The translations under genes and the position numbers were made by a program. The notes beneath the pieces are model-generated. The model was given only the letters and a program-made list of their open reading frames with translations. It ran no database searches and had not been told where the DNA came from. From assembly GCF_001981525.1 (NCBI RefSeq), contig NZ_MPSB01000005.1, positions 166,548-230,547 on the forward strand: a DNA stretch of 64,000 bases. Reading direction: 5' to 3'. This stretch comes from Sphingomonas jeddahensis. Lineage in GTDB: Bacteria > Pseudomonadota > Alphaproteobacteria > Sphingomonadales > Sphingomonadaceae. Positions 55,118-63,881 of this stretch are shown here, piece by piece; position 1 is the stretch's first letter, and every line of letters starts with the position of its first letter.

Positions 55118-55785
55118 GCGAGTCGCTCCAGGGCGGGCACGAGCTCGTCGAAATGGTCGATGATCGCCTCGGCGCCGAGTTCCTCGACCGGCTGCATGAG
55201 AAAGCCGAAGCGGCAGGCGATCGCCGGCACGCCCGCGGCATGCGCGGCGGCCACGTCATAGATCGAATCGCCAACGAATGCGGCGCGCCCCCCGCCGGAG
55301 CGGCGGATCATCTCCTCGATCGGCGCGGGCGACGGCTTCGCCTTGCCGGGGCCAAGCGTATCGCCGCCGATCACGCAGGACAGGCGATCGAGCAGCCCGG
55401 CGCCGCGTAGCACCTCCAGCGCGAAGCCCTCCAGCTTGTTGGTGACCACCGCGACCTTCGCGCCGCGTGCCTTGATCGCATCGAGCGCGGCGATCGCGCC
55501 GGGGAAGGGGACGGAGTGGACGTAGAGGTTGGCGGCATAATGATCGAGCAGGATGCGGTGCAGCCGATCGAGCAACGCATCGTCGCTGCCGCCGGTCGCC
55601 GCGAGGCCCTGCGCGAGCATGTGGCGCGCGCCGCCGCCGATCATCGGCTTGATCGCCGCGACGGAGAGCGGCGCGCGCCCGTCCTGCGCCAGCGCGTGAT
55701 TGACGGCCGCGGCGAGATCGCCGCTGGTGTCGAGAAGCGTGCCGTCGAGATCGAATCCGACAATATCGAAGGGGAAGTGCTGCAT
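55114..55785 (-). CDS. gph: Phosphoglycolate phosphatase-like HAD hydrolase
   Basis: 223-residue HAD subfamily IA phosphatase. Motif I is VGFDLDGTLLDTSGD (Asp nucleophile), motif II VVTNK, motif III K in KPSPAPIEEM and motif IV FVGDSIYDVAAAHAAGV. The helical cap (NHALAQDGRAPLSVAAIKPMIGGGARHMLAQGL) is typical of phosphoglycolate phosphatases, though substrate range in this family is broad. The ATG at 55785 matches the family; the frame stays open over 1000 codons upstream on this strand, but that is antisense to glmU-glmS. It diverges from glmU. Confidence 0.9.
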   Translation of the reverse strand: MQHFPFDIVGFDLDGTLLDTSGDLAAAVNHALAQDGRAPLSVAAIKPMIGGGARHMLAQGLAATGGSDDALLDRLHRILLDHYAANLYVHSVPFPGAIAALDAIKARGAKVAVVTNKLEGFALEVLRGAGLLDRLSCVIGGDTLGPGKAKPSPAPIEEMIRRSGGGRAAFVGDSIYDVAAAHAAGVPAIACRFGFLMQPVEELGAEAIIDHFDELVPALERLA

Positions 55786-55845
55786 CGCCGCGCGCGGTGG
55801 CCGCTCGCTCTGGAATTGGCAAGCATGTGATGGCACAGGCGCGCC

Positions 55846-57201
55846 ATGACGAGCCGTCCTCTCGCCGTGATCGTCCTTGCCGCCGGCAAGGGCACGCGCA
55901 TGAAATCCGATACGCACAAGGTGCTGCACCCGATTGCGGGGCGGCCGATGCTGCTGCATCTGTTGGCGAGCGCGGCCGAACTGGCGCCCGCCAAGACGGT
56001 GGTGGTGGTAGGCGCCGGGCGCGAGCAGGTGGAGAAGGCGGTGGCGCCGCTGGGCGTGAGCGTGGCGCATCAGGCGGAGCAGCTGGGCACCGGCCATGCG
56101 GTGCAACAGGCGGAGGCGGCCCTGGCCGGCTTTGAGGGCGACGTGCTGATCCTCTATGGTGACGTGCCGCTTGTGACCGAAGCGACGATGCGGCGGATGA
56201 TCGATCGACTGCATGGGGACGATGCGCCGGCGGTGGTGGTGCTCGGTTTCCGCCCCGCCGATCCGGCCGCTTACGGCCGGGTGATTGCGGACGCGGACGG
56301 GCGCGTGGACAGGATCGTCGAGTTCAAGGATGCGTCGCCCGAAGAACGCGCCGTAACCCTGTGCAATTCCGGGCTGATGGCCGTGCGCGGCGAGGATCTG
56401 TTCGCCTTGCTGTCGCGACTCGGCAACGCCAATGCGGCGGGCGAATATTATCTGACCGACCTCGTCATGCTTGGCGGGCAAAGCGGTCGCGGCTCGGCGG
56501 TGATCGAGACCGCCGCCGACGAGGTCGCCGGGGTGAACAGCCGCGCCGAGCTCGCCGCGGTGGAACAGGCGTGGCAGCAGGCACGCCGTCGCCGGGCGAT
56601 GGACGATGGGGCCAGCCTGGTGGCGCCCGAGACGGTGTGGTTCAGCCATGACACGAAGCTGGGCCGCGATGTGCTGGTCGAGCCGAACGTGGTGTTCGGT
56701 CCTGGCGTGGACGTGGCCGACAAGGCGATCATTCATGCGTTCAGCCATCTCGAAGGGGCGAGCGTGGGCGAGGGAGCCTCGGTCGGCCCCTATGCGCGGC
56801 TGCGGCCCGGCGCGGTGATGGAAAAGGGATCGCGCGTCGGCAATTTCGTCGAGATGAAGAAGGCGGTGCTGGGCGAGGGCGCCAAGGCCAATCACCTGAC
56901 CTATCTCGGCGATGCGGAGGTCGGCGCGGGCGCGAACATCGGCGCTGGCACGATCACCTGCAATTATGACGGATTCTTCAAGTACAAGACGGTGATCGGC
57001 GCGGGCGCGTTTATCGGCTCCAACTCGGCGCTGGTGGCGCCGGTGACGATCGGCGAGGGCGCGATCGTCGCGGCCGGTTCGACGATTACCGCGGACGTGG
57101 AGGGCGATGCGCTGGCGCTCGTCCGACCGCCGCAAACGGCCAAGCCTGGTTGGGCGGCCAAGTTCAGGAACGTGATGCGCGCTAAGAAGGAAGCCAAGTA
57201 A
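55846..57201 (+). CDS. glmU: Bifunctional UDP-N-acetylglucosamine synthase GlmU
   Basis: Acetylates GlcN-1-P and couples it to UTP, giving UDP-GlcNAc for peptidoglycan and LPS. The 451 residues have an N-terminal pyrophosphorylase with VLAAGKGTRMKSDTHKVLHPIAG and YGDVPL. The C-terminal left-handed beta-helix acetyltransferase has GPYARLRPGAVM, GNFVEMKKAVLGEGAKANHLTYLGDAEVGAGANIGAGTITCNYDG and SNSALVAPVTIGEGAIVAAGS. Its stop is immediately followed by the glmS ATG, so both amino-sugar steps share one mRNA. Confidence 0.97.
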   Translation: MTSRPLAVIVLAAGKGTRMKSDTHKVLHPIAGRPMLLHLLASAAELAPAKTVVVVGAGREQVEKAVAPLGVSVAHQAEQLGTGHAVQQAEAALAGFEGDVLILYGDVPLVTEATMRRMIDRLHGDDAPAVVVLGFRPADPAAYGRVIADADGRVDRIVEFKDASPEERAVTLCNSGLMAVRGEDLFALLSRLGNANAAGEYYLTDLVMLGGQSGRGSAVIETAADEVAGVNSRAELAAVEQAWQQARRRRAMDDGASLVAPETVWFSHDTKLGRDVLVEPNVVFGPGVDVADKAIIHAFSHLEGASVGEGASVGPYARLRPGAVMEKGSRVGNFVEMKKAVLGEGAKANHLTYLGDAEVGAGANIGAGTITCNYDGFFKYKTVIGAGAFIGSNSALVAPVTIGEGAIVAAGSTITADVEGDALALVRPPQTAKPGWAAKFRNVMRAKKEAK

Positions 57202-59019
57202 ATGTGCGGAATCGTTGGTATCCTCGGCCAGGAGCCGGTCGCGGATCGCTTGCTCGACGGGCTCAAGCGGCTGGAGTATCGCGGCTATGACTCTGCCGGC
57301 ATCTGCACCGTGCATGGCGGCGACTTCGATCGTCGGCGTGCGCCGGGCAAGCTGAAGAACCTGGCGCAGCGGCTCGCCGAGGAGCCGCTGCCCGGCGACA
57401 GCGGCATCGCGCACACGCGCTGGGCAACGCATGGCGCGCCGACGGTCGACAATGCGCACCCGCACATCGTCGGCGACGTGGTGCTCGTTCACAACGGAAT
57501 CATCGAGAATTTCAAGCCGTTGCGCGACGAGCTTCTCGCCGAAGGTCGCGAGTTCAAGAGCCAGACGGACACCGAAGTGGTGGCGCATCTGATCGCGCGC
57601 GAGATCGAGCGTGGGGCGGAGCCGCGCGCGGCGCTGGCGGCGGTGCTGCCGCGCCTCCATGGTGCGTTCGCGCTGGGCGTAATGGTGCGGACGCATCCCG
57701 ACCTGCTGCTGGGCGCCCGGCTCGGTGCGCCGCTGACGGTTGGCTATGGCGACGGCGAGAACTTCCTTGGCTCGGACGCGCTGGCGCTGGCACCGCTGAC
57801 GCAGCGCATCGCCTATCTGGAAGAGGGCGATTGGGTCGCGATCACGCGCGACGAGGTCGAGATCTATGATCGCGACAACCAGCGCGTGACGCGGCCGATC
57901 GTCAATTCGGGCGCCTCGGGCCAGTTGATGGACAAGGGCAACCATCGCCACTTCATGCAGAAGGAGATCTACGAGCAGCCGGTGGTGGTGGCGCAGACGC
58001 TGCGTTCGTACCTCCGCCCGCTCGAGGCGCAGGTGGCGCTGCCCGATATCGAGTTCGACCTGTCGAGCGTCGAGCGCGTGGTGGTCGTCGCCTGCGGCAC
58101 CGCGAGCTATGTCGGAATGATCGGCAAATATTGGATCGAGCAGCTCGCGCGCATTCCGGTCGAGGTCGATGTGGCGAGCGAGTATCGCTATCGTGACCCC
58201 GTCCTGCTGCCCAACACGCTTGGCCTCGTGATCTCGCAATCGGGCGAGACGGCGGACACGCTCGCCGCGCTGCGCCACATGAAGGCGGCCGGGGTGACGA
58301 CCGGTGGCATCATCAACGTGCCCACCAGCTCGATGGCACGCGAGGTCGATCTGCTGCTGCCGACGCATGCCGGGCCGGAGATCGGCGTCGCGTCGACCAA
58401 GGCGTTCACCTGTCAGCTGGCGGTGATGGCGGCGCTGGCGACCAATCTCGCGCGCGCCAAGGGGCGGCTCGCCGACGAGGCGGACGTGGTGGAGCACCTC
58501 CAGCACGTGCCCGAGGCGATGAGCATGGCGCTGGCGCACGATGCGGAGATCGAGGCGATGGCGCCGAAGATCGCGGCGGCGCGTGACGTGCTGTACCTCG
58601 GGCGTGGCCCGGAGTTCCCGCTGGCCCTGGAAGGTGCGCTGAAGCTGAAGGAAATCAGCTACATCCACGCCGAAGGTTATGCGTCGGGCGAGATGAAGCA
58701 CGGGCCGATCGCGCTGATCGATGAGCAGGTGCCGCTGATCGTCATCGCGCCGTCGGGGCCGCTGTTCGACAAGACGGTCAGCAACATGCAGGAAGCGCAA
58801 GCGCGCGGCGCCCAGGTCGTGCTGATCTCCGACGCGGAGGGGATCGCGCAGGCGGGCGAGAATACGATCGCGACGATCGAGATGCCCAAGGTGCATCCGC
58901 TGATCGCGCCGCTCGTCTATGCGGTGCCGGTGCAGCTGCTCGCCTATCACGTGGCGGTGGCGAAGGGGACCGACGTCGACCAGCCGCGCAACCTGGCGAA
59001 GTCCGTCACGGTGGAGTGA
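57202..59019 (+). CDS. glmS: Glutamine-fructose-6-phosphate aminotransferase GlmS
   Basis: Makes glucosamine-6-phosphate from fructose-6-P and glutamine. The 605 residues begin MCGIVGILGQ with the N-terminal nucleophile Cys2. TRWATHG and a glutaminase domain follow, then two SIS domains (VVVACGTASYVG, SQSGETADTLAALR, GVASTKAFTCQL). The C-terminus NLAKSVTVE carries the conserved tail. It is contiguous with glmU. There is no room upstream for a glmS ribozyme. Confidence 0.98.
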   Translation: MCGIVGILGQEPVADRLLDGLKRLEYRGYDSAGICTVHGGDFDRRRAPGKLKNLAQRLAEEPLPGDSGIAHTRWATHGAPTVDNAHPHIVGDVVLVHNGIIENFKPLRDELLAEGREFKSQTDTEVVAHLIAREIERGAEPRAALAAVLPRLHGAFALGVMVRTHPDLLLGARLGAPLTVGYGDGENFLGSDALALAPLTQRIAYLEEGDWVAITRDEVEIYDRDNQRVTRPIVNSGASGQLMDKGNHRHFMQKEIYEQPVVVAQTLRSYLRPLEAQVALPDIEFDLSSVERVVVVACGTASYVGMIGKYWIEQLARIPVEVDVASEYRYRDPVLLPNTLGLVISQSGETADTLAALRHMKAAGVTTGGIINVPTSSMAREVDLLLPTHAGPEIGVASTKAFTCQLAVMAALATNLARAKGRLADEADVVEHLQHVPEAMSMALAHDAEIEAMAPKIAAARDVLYLGRGPEFPLALEGALKLKEISYIHAEGYASGEMKHGPIALIDEQVPLIVIAPSGPLFDKTVSNMQEAQARGAQVVLISDAEGIAQAGENTIATIEMPKVHPLIAPLVYAVPVQLLAYHVAVAKGTDVDQPRNLAKSVTVE

Positions 59020-59027
59020 CGATCGTT

Positions 59028-59129
59028 TCCCTCCCGCTTGCGGGAGGGGTTAGGGGAGGGCGTGTCCGCGAGCACGTCGTGCCGGCAGAGGACAGCCCCT
59101 CGCCCGACCCCTCCCGCAAGCGGGAGGGG
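59028..59129. repeat. GC-rich palindromic repeat, family E (full unit)
   Basis: CCCTCCCGCTTGCGGGAGGG followed by GTTAGGGGAGGGC on the left; CGACCCCTCCCGCAAGCGGG with AGGG on the right. Both arms also form their own small hairpins. It lies between convergent glmS and the amidohydrolase. Confidence 0.9.
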
Positions 59130-59136
59130 AGAATAG

Positions 59137-60363
59137 CTAGTCGAAACCGCGTTGCAGGAAGCGTTCGGCGAGTGCGCAATGCATGGCGATGCCTTTGGCC
59201 ATGACACTTTCCTCGATCGTCATCTTCACGTTGTGCAGCGGCGGGTTGGTGCGCGGATCGCTGCCGTCCGCCGCGACGCCGACAAAGGCCATAGCGCCGG
59301 GGATCTCGCGCAGCACGTAGGAGAAGTCCTCGCCGCCCATCATCGGCGCCGGCATCGGGGACCAGCCCTTTTCGCCCGAGATCGTGCCGGCGAGGTCGCG
59401 CATCATCGCGGTCGCGCGCGGATCGCAATAGGTGACAGGATAGCCTTCCTCGATCTGCGTGTCGGCGGAGCAGCCATGTGCGGCGGCGATGTCGCGGGCG
59501 ATCTGGTGAAAGGCGGCACGGGCCTTTTCACGCGTGCCGTCCGACAGGGTGCGCAGCGTGCCCATCAGCTTCACCTCGTCGGGGATGATGTTGTGGCTAC
59601 TGCCGGCGTGGATCTGCGTGATCGTCAGCACCGCGGGGTCGGCGACGGGGATGCGGCGGGCGACGAAGCTCTGCAGCGCGGTGACGATCTCGCAGGCGAC
59701 GGGGATTGGATCGATGCAATCGTGCGGCATGGCGGCGTGACCGCCCTTGCCGCGGATCGTGGCGATCAGCGTGTCGGTGGAGGCGAGCAGCGGTCCTTCG
59801 CGGCCGACGAACACGCCGGCGGGTGCGTTGGGCGAGATGTGCAGCGCGAACGCCGCATCCGGGCGGGCGATGTCGAGCAGGCCATCCTGGATCATCCAGC
59901 GCGCGCCGTGATGGCCCTCCTCACCGGGCTGGAACATGAAGACGATCGTGCCGGGAATCTCGTCTCTGCGCGCACACAAGGCGCGGGCGGCGCCGGCGAC
60001 CATCGCCGAATGCGCGTCATGGCCGCAGGCATGCATCGCGCCGGGGATCGTCGAGGCGAAGCCCAGCCCCGTTTCCTCGGTGAGCGGCAGCGCATCCATG
60101 TCGCCGCGCAGCAGCACGGTGCGGCTGTTGTCGCCCGTCCGGCTCTGCCCGCCGCGGAGGATCGCGACGAAGCCGGTCGTGGAGCTACTGTCGTGGATCT
60201 CGAGCGGCAGGCCAGTGAGCGCTGCCTTCAGCTTTTCGGTGGTGCGTGGGCAGTGGAGGCCGATCTCCGGCTCGGCGTGGATGGCGCGGCGCAGCGCGAT
60301 CGTGTCGGCGAGTTGGGCGGTGCCGGCGGCGTGCCAATCGTGGCGGTTGAGGGGAGCGTTCAT
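59137..60363 (-). CDS. M20-family amidohydrolase (hippurate hydrolase-like)
   Basis: 408-residue metallo-amidohydrolase of the M20D type. HAEPEIGLHCPRTTEKL opens the core. LRGDMDALPLTEETGLGFAS, MHACGHDAHSAMVAGAARAL, MFQPGEEGHHGARWMI and ALHISPNAPAGVF supply the conserved Asp/His/Glu/Cys metal and catalytic residues. MMGGEDFSYVLREIPGAMAFVG lies near the C-terminus. No signal peptide. Substrate could be N-acyl amino acids, hippurate or similar. The ATG at 60363 starts MNAPLNRHDWHAAGTAQL; codons upstream are not family-like. Confidence 0.92.
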   Translation of the reverse strand: MNAPLNRHDWHAAGTAQLADTIALRRAIHAEPEIGLHCPRTTEKLKAALTGLPLEIHDSSSTTGFVAILRGGQSRTGDNSRTVLLRGDMDALPLTEETGLGFASTIPGAMHACGHDAHSAMVAGAARALCARRDEIPGTIVFMFQPGEEGHHGARWMIQDGLLDIARPDAAFALHISPNAPAGVFVGREGPLLASTDTLIATIRGKGGHAAMPHDCIDPIPVACEIVTALQSFVARRIPVADPAVLTITQIHAGSSHNIIPDEVKLMGTLRTLSDGTREKARAAFHQIARDIAAAHGCSADTQIEEGYPVTYCDPRATAMMRDLAGTISGEKGWSPMPAPMMGGEDFSYVLREIPGAMAFVGVAADGSDPRTNPPLHNVKMTIEESVMAKGIAMHCALAERFLQRGFD

Positions 60364-60438
60364 GAGCGGTCCTTTCAGGAGCCGCAGCGTAGAACGGTTT
60401 GAGGGAGAGGGGAAATGGAGTGTGGCGACAACCATGTT

Positions 60439-60534
60439 CGTCATCCCCGCGGAGGCGGGAATCCATAGACGCTGCCGTTCGCAATGGAGCCGGACGCTTA
60501 GCGGTTATGGATTCACGCCTGCGCGGGAATGACG
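60439..60534. repeat. intergenic palindrome, family D
   Basis: GAGGCGGGAATCCATAGACG opposite TATGGATTCACGCCTGCGCG with GGAATGACG at the end, 96 bp, with the central GAGCCGG shared with 10340-10434. Confidence 0.9.
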
Positions 60535-60552
60535 GTGTGGTGGGAGGCGCGC

Positions 60553-61560
60553 TTACCAGGCGACCGCGATCTTGCCGAAGTGACTGCCCGATTCCTGGTG
60601 GCGGAAGGCGTTCGCCAACTCCTCCAACGCGAAGGTGCGGTCAATCACTGGGCGGATGCCGGTGGCGTCGAGCGCGCGCACGAACTCCTGCTGTTCCAGC
60701 CGGCTACCCACGATCAGACCCTGAAGTTTTGCCTGCTTCGCCATCAGCAGCGCCGTCGGCACCTCGCCGCTGACGCCGGTGAGTACACCGATCAGCGCGA
60801 TATGACCGCCGATCCGCACCGCCTCGAACGACTGCGCCAGCGTGCCGGGTCCGCCGACCTCGACCACGATGTCGACACCGCGCCCGCCGGTGAGATCGCG
60901 CACTGTGCGGCCCCATTTCGGCTGCTCGCGATAGTTGATCGTGTGGGTCGCGCCGAGTTCCCGGGCGCGCGCCAGCTTCTCGTCGGAGGAGGATGTCACG
61001 ATCACCTCCGCCCCCATCGCATGCGCGATCTGGAGCGCGTAGATCGAGACGCCGCCGGTGCCGAGCACCAGCACCGTGTCGCCGGCCTTCAGACCACCAT
61101 CCACCACCAGCGCGCGCCAGGCGGTGAGGCCGGCGGTGGTGATCGTGGCCGATTCCTTGTGGCTCCAGCCGGCTGGCGCCTTGGTGAAGGCGGTGGCGGG
61201 CAGGACGACCGCGTCGCAGGCGAAGCCGTCGATCCCGTCGCCGGGCACGCGGCGGAAATCGCCGACCTGTGGCGGGCCGCCCTGCCAATCGGGGAAGAAG
61301 CCGGCGACGATATGATCGCCCACGACGAAATCTTCGACGCCGTCTCCGACCGCCTCGACCACACCCGCGCCATCGGCCATGGGAATACGGCCGTCTTCGG
61401 TCGGCGACTTGCCTGAGCAGACGAGATAATCGTGGAAGTTGAGCGAGCTGGCGTGAAGCGCGACACGGATCTCGCCGCGGCCCGGCTGCCCCGGATCGGG
61501 CCGCTCAGCGAGCGTCAGCTTGTCAAGGCCACCGGGCTTTGCGAGCGTCATCGCTCTCAT
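60553..61560 (-). CDS. zinc-independent MDR alcohol dehydrogenase/quinone reductase
   Basis: 335-residue medium-chain dehydrogenase/reductase without the catalytic zinc cysteines. Its N-terminal domain contains ASSLNFHDYLVCSG and PMADGAGVVEAVG. The nucleotide-binding motif is VLVLGTGGVSIYALQIAHAMGAEVIVTS (GxGGVS in place of GxGGVG). GATHTINYREQPKWGRTVRDLTGGRGVDIVVEVGGPGTL follows. The zinc-less form suggests an NAD(P)H:quinone or enone reductase. Its start region abuts the cyclophilin stop (ATGA). Confidence 0.9.
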   Translation of the reverse strand: MRAMTLAKPGGLDKLTLAERPDPGQPGRGEIRVALHASSLNFHDYLVCSGKSPTEDGRIPMADGAGVVEAVGDGVEDFVVGDHIVAGFFPDWQGGPPQVGDFRRVPGDGIDGFACDAVVLPATAFTKAPAGWSHKESATITTAGLTAWRALVVDGGLKAGDTVLVLGTGGVSIYALQIAHAMGAEVIVTSSSDEKLARARELGATHTINYREQPKWGRTVRDLTGGRGVDIVVEVGGPGTLAQSFEAVRIGGHIALIGVLTGVSGEVPTALLMAKQAKLQGLIVGSRLEQQEFVRALDATGIRPVIDRTFALEELANAFRHQESGSHFGKIAVAW

Positions 61561-62213
61561 TGCGGCGCGCTCGTGACAGCGGCGGCGGGGGTGCGTCGCG
61601 CCGATTTCACCGGCAGCGTTGGTTCGAGCATCTGGCCCTTCATGATTCCTTCTCCCTTGGTGGGTGAGGTCGGCATGTCCATGATGCGGTGGACGACATC
61701 CATGCCCTCCACCACGCGGCCGAATACGGCATAGCCGGGGGTGGTGGGCGTGGCGTCCATCGCTGGTGTGTTGCCGACGATGATGAAGAAATCGCCGCGT
61801 GCGCTGCCCGGTTCCGCCATCGCCATCGAGATCGCGCCATCGACATGGCTGAGCCCGGTCTTACTGGTCGGCTCATGCGCGATCGCCGGCAGGGTGCGCT
61901 TGGGATCGTTCTGCGTGCCGAACTGGATGAAGCCGTAGCGCGGTTCGGCCTGCACCTTCACCGTGCGGTAAAAGACCGTGCCGTCGAGCCGCTTGCCATC
62001 GACATATTTGAGGAAGTTGGCCGAGGTGACCGGCGCCTTCTGCGTTTCGATCGCCAGCACGATCGGTCCGGCTGCGGTGTTGATGGTGACCCGCGTCGTA
62101 GTGGCGGGATCAGGTGCCGGGGTCGGGGCCGGGGCGGGCGTCGGCGTCGGTACTTCCTGCGCCACGAGCGGCGTCGAGACGATCAGGGCGGCGGTGGCAA
62201 GGAGCATCCGCAT
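61557..62213 (-). CDS. exported cyclophilin-type peptidyl-prolyl isomerase
   Basis: 218-residue periplasmic PPIase. The signal peptide MRMLLATAALIVSTPLVAQ is followed by a Pro/Thr/Ala-rich spacer, then the cyclophilin domain: VTINTAAGPIVLAIE, APVTSANFLKYVDGKRLDGTVFYRTV and FIQFGTQNDP. DGAISMAMAEPGSARGDFFIIVGN (catalytic region), GYAVFGRVVEGMDVVHRIM and a charged tail complete it. The F-x-Q/FFI pattern is kept. The start shares a TGATG overlap with the upstream gene, and its stop overlaps the MDR gene. Confidence 0.92.
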   Translation of the reverse strand: MRMLLATAALIVSTPLVAQEVPTPTPAPAPTPAPDPATTTRVTINTAAGPIVLAIETQKAPVTSANFLKYVDGKRLDGTVFYRTVKVQAEPRYGFIQFGTQNDPKRTLPAIAHEPTSKTGLSHVDGAISMAMAEPGSARGDFFIIVGNTPAMDATPTTPGYAVFGRVVEGMDVVHRIMDMPTSPTKGEGIMKGQMLEPTLPVKSARRTPAAAVTSAPQ

Positions 62214-62716
62214 CAGCCGAGCCTCGCGACCATGAGCGCGAGGCTGCTCGCCTCGCTGCCGGATAATTGTATCGTGTAGGAGCCGGCGGTGAGTGCGAAG
62301 TCCACCATCTTGCGCACCCCCGTGCATTTGGGTCCATGGCCATGCGCCGCCGCACTCAGCGCCTTGCCGTCGCGGACCAGATCGACCCATGCTTTGCCGC
62401 CCAGCGCAACGCGATAGGTGCCCGGCGCATCGATCGTCAGCGTCAGCGTTCCGCCATTCGCCGTCACCGCCTGAGGCGCGGGGCGCAGCGTGAGCAGATT
62501 AGCCGGGTGCAGCGACACAAGCACGGCCTGGCCGGGCACCACGCTGGCGCCACCGCCTGCCGTGATCCCCGCCGCCACCGGCGCTTGCTCGGACCAGCCG
62601 GAAAGCTCGGGCGGAAGCGCGACACGAACGTTGGAGCAGGTCGGGTCATGAGCCGGGTTCTGCGCCAGGGCCGGGGCGGCGGCGAGCAGCAGGGTGGCGG
62701 CAAGGGCTAAGCGCAT
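62213..62716 (-). CDS. exported conserved hypothetical protein
   Basis: Unrecognised 167-residue protein with a signal peptide (MRLALAATLLLAAAPALAQ). The mature part is beta-rich: RVALPPELSGWSEQAPVAAG, PGQAVLVSLHPA, GTLTLTIDAPGTYRVALGGKAWVDLVRDGKAL and a final AGSYTIQLSGSEASSLALMVARLG. Two cysteines (CSNV; KCTG) may pair. The pattern suggests a small beta-sandwich. It heads a three-gene overlapping run with the cyclophilin and the MDR gene, so all three are likely cotranscribed. Function unknown. Confidence 0.78.
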   Translation of the reverse strand: MRLALAATLLLAAAPALAQNPAHDPTCSNVRVALPPELSGWSEQAPVAAGITAGGGASVVPGQAVLVSLHPANLLTLRPAPQAVTANGGTLTLTIDAPGTYRVALGGKAWVDLVRDGKALSAAAHGHGPKCTGVRKMVDFALTAGSYTIQLSGSEASSLALMVARLG

Positions 62717-62828
62717 AGGATGACTGTCCTTCCGATCTGACTGAGTTTCGACCCTAACGCGCGGCGCGAAGCATTGTCCCAACTGGTCGCGCGCCTATGT
62801 TCCAGCCGATGCTACGGCGCGCTGCGGC

Positions 62829-63641
62829 TTACCTCGCCTTGACGAACTTCAGCGTGAATCGATCGCTTTCACCGATGGCGGCATATTTCGCGCGATCCAC
62901 GTCCTTCAGCGCGAAGGTCGGCGGCAGCGTCCAGACGCCATCGGGATGATCGTGCGTGTCCTTGGCATTGGCATTCACCGGGCTTTCGCCGGCGAGGCGG
63001 AAGCCGGCGGCCTGTGCCAGCCGCACCACGGTGGAGCGTTTGATGTAGCCGCTCTTCTTCTCCAGCGCGGTATCCATCGTCTCAGGCAGCCGGTGGTCGA
63101 CAACGCCCAGCGTCCCGCCCGGCTTCAGCATGGTGTGGAATGCCTTGAAGGCTCGGGCGGCGACCTCCGGATCGTCGTTCATCAACAGATTGTGGACATT
63201 GCGAAAAGTGAGCACGACGTCGGCGCTGCCGGCAGGCACCGTGCTGGTGCCCGTCGCGCCGTCGATGGTCGCCACGGTGGCGGGACCGAACCACGCTTGT
63301 TTGCTGGCGAGCATCTTCTGCGTGCCCTCCACCCCGCGCGCGTTGACCAGCGCAACATAGCGGCCCTTGCTCTTCACCAGCGGCGCCAGGATCTCGGTGT
63401 ACCAGCCGCCCCCGGGGCTGAACTCCACCAAAGTGTCGGTGGGTTTGACGCCAAAGAAGGCGAGCGTCTCGGCAGGGTGGCGATATTGGTCACGCTGGCG
63501 GTTGGCCTCGCTGCGCTGCGGGTCGCGAACCGCGGACTCGATCGCAGCGGAGGTCTTGCCGGCGGGCTGCGGCGCGCCTTGCGCGAACACGGGCGTGGCT
63601 GCGCTAGTGAGCAGGGCAGTCGCAATGGCGAAGGCGCGCAT
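62829..63641 (-). CDS. exported class I SAM-methyltransferase-like protein
   Basis: 270-residue protein with a signal peptide (MRAFAIATALLTSAATPVFAQ) followed by a Rossmann methyltransferase core: DTLVEFSPGGGWYTEIL (motif I), GRYVALVNARG (motif II), ADVVLTFRNVHNLL (motif IV) and LKPGGTLGVVDHRLP. HDHPDGVW lies near the end. GGAG is seven bases before the ATG. Matches a group of predicted periplasmic methyltransferases (COG4798-like). Export is puzzling, because SAM is not known in the periplasm; it may bind another ligand. Confidence 0.85.
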   Translation of the reverse strand: MRAFAIATALLTSAATPVFAQGAPQPAGKTSAAIESAVRDPQRSEANRQRDQYRHPAETLAFFGVKPTDTLVEFSPGGGWYTEILAPLVKSKGRYVALVNARGVEGTQKMLASKQAWFGPATVATIDGATGTSTVPAGSADVVLTFRNVHNLLMNDDPEVAARAFKAFHTMLKPGGTLGVVDHRLPETMDTALEKKSGYIKRSTVVRLAQAAGFRLAGESPVNANAKDTHDHPDGVWTLPPTFALKDVDRAKYAAIGESDRFTLKFVKAR

Positions 63642-63689
63642 TATCTCTCTCCGGGACAGGGTCGTTCCTGATGGTGTGGAGGCAAGTGA

Positions 63690-63881
63690 ATGGCGACGCA
63701 AGCGGTGCTGCTGGGGGCAGCGGCATCTTGCGCAGCGGCGGCGGTCGGCGCGGGGTGGGGCGATCATCGACGCGCGCGGCGGCGCGACCCGGATGCGGTG
63801 GGCTTTTTCGACTGGCGTACCGTGCAACTGGTCGCGATCGCCGCCGGGCTGGTGTTCATCGCACTGGCGATCCGGGGATGA
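63690..63881 (+). CDS. small two-helix membrane protein
   Basis: Unrecognised 63-residue protein with two hydrophobic segments (ATQAVLLGAAASCAAAAVGAG; TVQLVAIAAGLVFIALAIRG) joined by a basic/acidic loop DHRRARRRDPDAVGFFDW. GGAGG seven bases before the ATG is an excellent ribosome-binding site. Divergent from the methyltransferase gene. Resembles small membrane proteins common in sphingomonads; function unknown. Confidence 0.7.
   Translation: MATQAVLLGAAASCAAAAVGAGWGDHRRARRRDPDAVGFFDWRTVQLVAIAAGLVFIALAIRG

Noticed and set aside
55786..58950. very long upstream extension (over 1000 codons) of the gph frame
   Set aside because: Antisense to glmU and glmS. The HAD family N-terminus begins at 55785.
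59152..60402. 416-codon frame opposite the M20 amidohydrolase
   Set aside because: Antisense shadow of a well-supported gene.
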